Part shown: positions 5,698 to 7,187 of the stretch, in pieces
Layout: each line of letters opens with the position of its first letter
Numbering within the stretch: position 1 is the first letter of the stretch
Source of the DNA: Rickettsiales bacterium
GTDB lineage: Bacteria; Pseudomonadota; Alphaproteobacteria; Pelagibacterales; Pelagibacteraceae
Reading direction: 5' to 3'
Assembly: GCA_005801485.1 (NCBI GenBank)
Contig: SYDM01000088.1
Coordinates: 1 to 7,187 of the forward strand
DNA length: 7,187 bases
Made by a program: the position numbers and the translations under genes
Notes under the pieces: model-generated
Seen by the model: only the letters and a program-made list of their open reading frames with translations
The model's database searches: none
What the model was told of the DNA's origin: nothing

Positions 5698-7187
5698 TGA
5701 GCAAATTATTAGATCAAATTAATTTTCCAGCAGATTTAAGAAAATTAAAAAAAAACCAATTAAAAAAAGTTTCCGATGAACTTAGAGAAGAATTAATAAG
5801 CGTAGTTTCTGAAACAGGTGGTCATTTAGGTGCTGGACTTGGTGTGATTGAACTTACAGTTGCTATTCATTACGTCTTTAACACTCCGAAAGATAAATTA
5901 GTTTGGGATGTAGGTCACCAGTGCTATCCGCATAAAATCATTACAGGCAGGAAAAGTTCTATAAGAACTTTAAGAAAAGGGGGAGGTCTATCTGGTTTTA
6001 CTAAAAGATCAGAAAGTGAATATGATCCATTTGGAGCAGCGCATAGTTCAACTTCAATTTCCTCAACTCTAGGCATGGCTGTTGCAAAAAAATTGTCAAA
6101 CGATAACAATAATGTCATAGCAGTTATCGGCGATGGTGCTATGAGTGCGGGAATGGCCTATGAAGCCATGAATAATGCAGGCGTACTTAAATCAAGACTT
6201 ATTGTAATTTTAAATGATAATGAAATGTCAATTGCAAAACCAGTTGGCGCAATGAGCAAGTATCTTGTAAAACTTATGTCTGGAAAGTTTTACTTTAGTT
6301 TTCGAGAAACTGTAAAAATGGTTATTTCAGCTTTTTCAAAAAGGTTTGCAGAAAAAACAGCTAGAGCTGAAAATTTAATTAAAGGATTAGTTAGTGGTGG
6401 AACATTATTTAGTGAACTTGGTTTTTATTATATTGGCCCTATCGATGGTCATGATGTTGATAATTTAATTCAAGTTTTAGAGAATGTAAAAAATTCGAAT
6501 CATGAAGGACCAGTTTTAATTCATGCTATTACGCAAAAAGGAAAAGGTTATAAACCCGCAGAAGAATCAGGTGATAAATATCATGGGGTTGCTAAATTTA
6601 ATGTCATAACTGGCGAGCAAACAAAAAGTAAATCTAATACCCAATCTTATACAAAAATATTTGCTGAAACTTTAGTAAAGCACGCTGAGCAAGATACAAA
6701 AATTATAGGAATAACTGGAGCTATGCCTTCAGGAACGGGAATGGATATTTTTGAAAAAAGGTTTCCAGATCGTATGTTTGATGTAGGCATAGCCGAGCAA
6801 CACGCTGTTACTTTTGCAGCCGGACTAACAACCGAAGGCTACAAACCTTTTGCTGCAATTTATTCTACTTTTTTACAACGTGCTTATGACCAGGTGGTTC
6901 ACGATGTTGCTATTCAATCTTTACCTGTACGATTTGCTATTGATAGAGCCGGTTTAGTTGGTGCAGACGGACCAACGCACGCAGGCTCTTTTGATATTAC
7001 TTATCTATCTACACTTCCTAATTTTATAGTTATGGCCGCAAGTGATGAAGCTGAACTTGTGAGAATGATTAATACCGCAGTTAAAATTAATGATAGACCA
7101 TGCGCATTTAGATATCCAAGAGGAGATGGGGTCGGAGTTGAATTGCCAAATATAAATGAAACGCTTGAAATTGGTAAAGGCAGAATT
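5697..7187 (+). CDS. dxs: 1-deoxy-D-xylulose-5-phosphate synthase, partial (C-terminus beyond right edge)
   Basis: Dxs is the thiamine-diphosphate enzyme that joins pyruvate and glyceraldehyde-3-phosphate into DXP, the first and flux-setting step of the MEP isoprenoid pathway and a source for thiamine and pyridoxal. The frame runs 497 codons to the last base; the family is about 620-640 residues, so roughly the last fifth is missing. Visible landmarks are TGGHLG with H43, [11 protein letters not shown] with H74, the thiamine-diphosphate/Mg motif starting GDGAMSAGM (145-153) and continuing to NDNEMSI (173-179), [21 protein letters not shown] with catalytic E367, and [15 protein letters not shown]. 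The start at 5697 forms a TAATG overlap with the ispA stop, so the two are translationally coupled. Some stretches are markedly richer in G+C than the left-hand genes (30 of 60 bases at 6121-6180 by hand count), as expected for a highly conserved core gene. Confidence 0.96.
   Translation, partial: MSKLLDQINFPADLRKLKKNQLKKVSDELREELISVVSETGGHLGAGLGVIELTVAIHYVFNTPKDKLVWDVGHQCYPHKIITGRKSSIRTLRKGGGLSGFTKRSESEYDPFGAAHSSTSISSTLGMAVAKKLSNDNNNVIAVIGDGAMSAGMAYEAMNNAGVLKSRLIVILNDNEMSIAKPVGAMSKYLVKLMSGKFYFSFRETVKMVISAFSKRFAEKTARAENLIKGLVSGGTLFSELGFYYIGPIDGHDVDNLIQVLENVKNSNHEGPVLIHAITQKGKGYKPAEESGDKYHGVAKFNVITGEQTKSKSNTQSYTKIFAETLVKHAEQDTKIIGITGAMPSGTGMDIFEKRFPDRMFDVGIAEQHAVTFAAGLTTEGYKPFAAIYSTFLQRAYDQVVHDVAIQSLPVRFAIDRAGLVGADGPTHAGSFDITYLSTLPNFIVMAASDEAELVRMINTAVKINDRPCAFRYPRGDGVGVELPNINETLEIGKGRI

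Noticed and set aside
5924..6118. Open frame of 64 codons on the - strand
   Set aside because: It is antisense to the dxs thiamine-diphosphate region; dxs is intact in the opposite frame.
1..7187. tRNA, rRNA, CRISPR array, insertion sequence or integrase remnants
   Set aside because: No cloverleaf, regularly spaced repeat, transposase motif or flanking inverted repeat was found by eye; nearly every base is in a coding gene.

Overview
The window looks like a piece of a very AT-rich, tightly packed genome of a free-living marine alphaproteobacterium, most likely of the SAR11/Pelagibacterales type. The reasons are the low G+C, the lysine/asparagine/isoleucine-rich proteins, gene gaps of mostly 0-12 bp (the largest is 58 bp), and the xseB-ispA-dxs gene order, which is familiar from Alphaproteobacteria. 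This assignment is an inference from composition and gene order, not from a marker gene. No RNA gene, insertion sequence, CRISPR array or convincing terminator hairpin was found.

The window holds two divergent transcription units whose start codons nearly touch near 4570-4592. To the right (+ strand) lies a housekeeping isoprenoid unit: xseB (exonuclease VII small subunit, 4592-4810), ispA (polyprenyl/farnesyl diphosphate synthase, 4822-5697) and dxs (1-deoxy-D-xylulose-5-phosphate synthase, from 5697, cut by the right edge). Dxs makes DXP, which enters the MEP pathway to IPP and DMAPP. IspA condenses those into farnesyl (or longer) diphosphate for quinones and the undecaprenyl carrier.

To the left (- strand, read right to left) six genes run in one direction with gaps or overlaps small enough for one operon. 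They are a Sua5-type threonylcarbamoyl-AMP synthase (4570-3617), an ABC-2 exporter ATPase (3613-2879), its membrane permease (2892-2101), a small 2-oxoglutarate/Fe(II) oxygenase (2095-1379), a family-17 glycosyltransferase-like protein (1320-517), and a second predicted glycosyltransferase-like protein (from 513, cut by the left edge). The first is a core tRNA-modification gene. The last three look accessory and suggest modification of a surface glycan, or of a molecule exported by the adjacent ABC pair.

The points most worth a second look are the exporter/oxygenase/glycosyltransferase cluster as a possible surface-modification unit, the nearly abutting divergent starts that leave no room for conventional promoters, the ABC ATPase without a recognisable Q-loop glutamine, and an A7 tract at the end of the oxygenase gene. 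In the -1 frame that tract opens a tail ending exactly on the start codon of the next gene.
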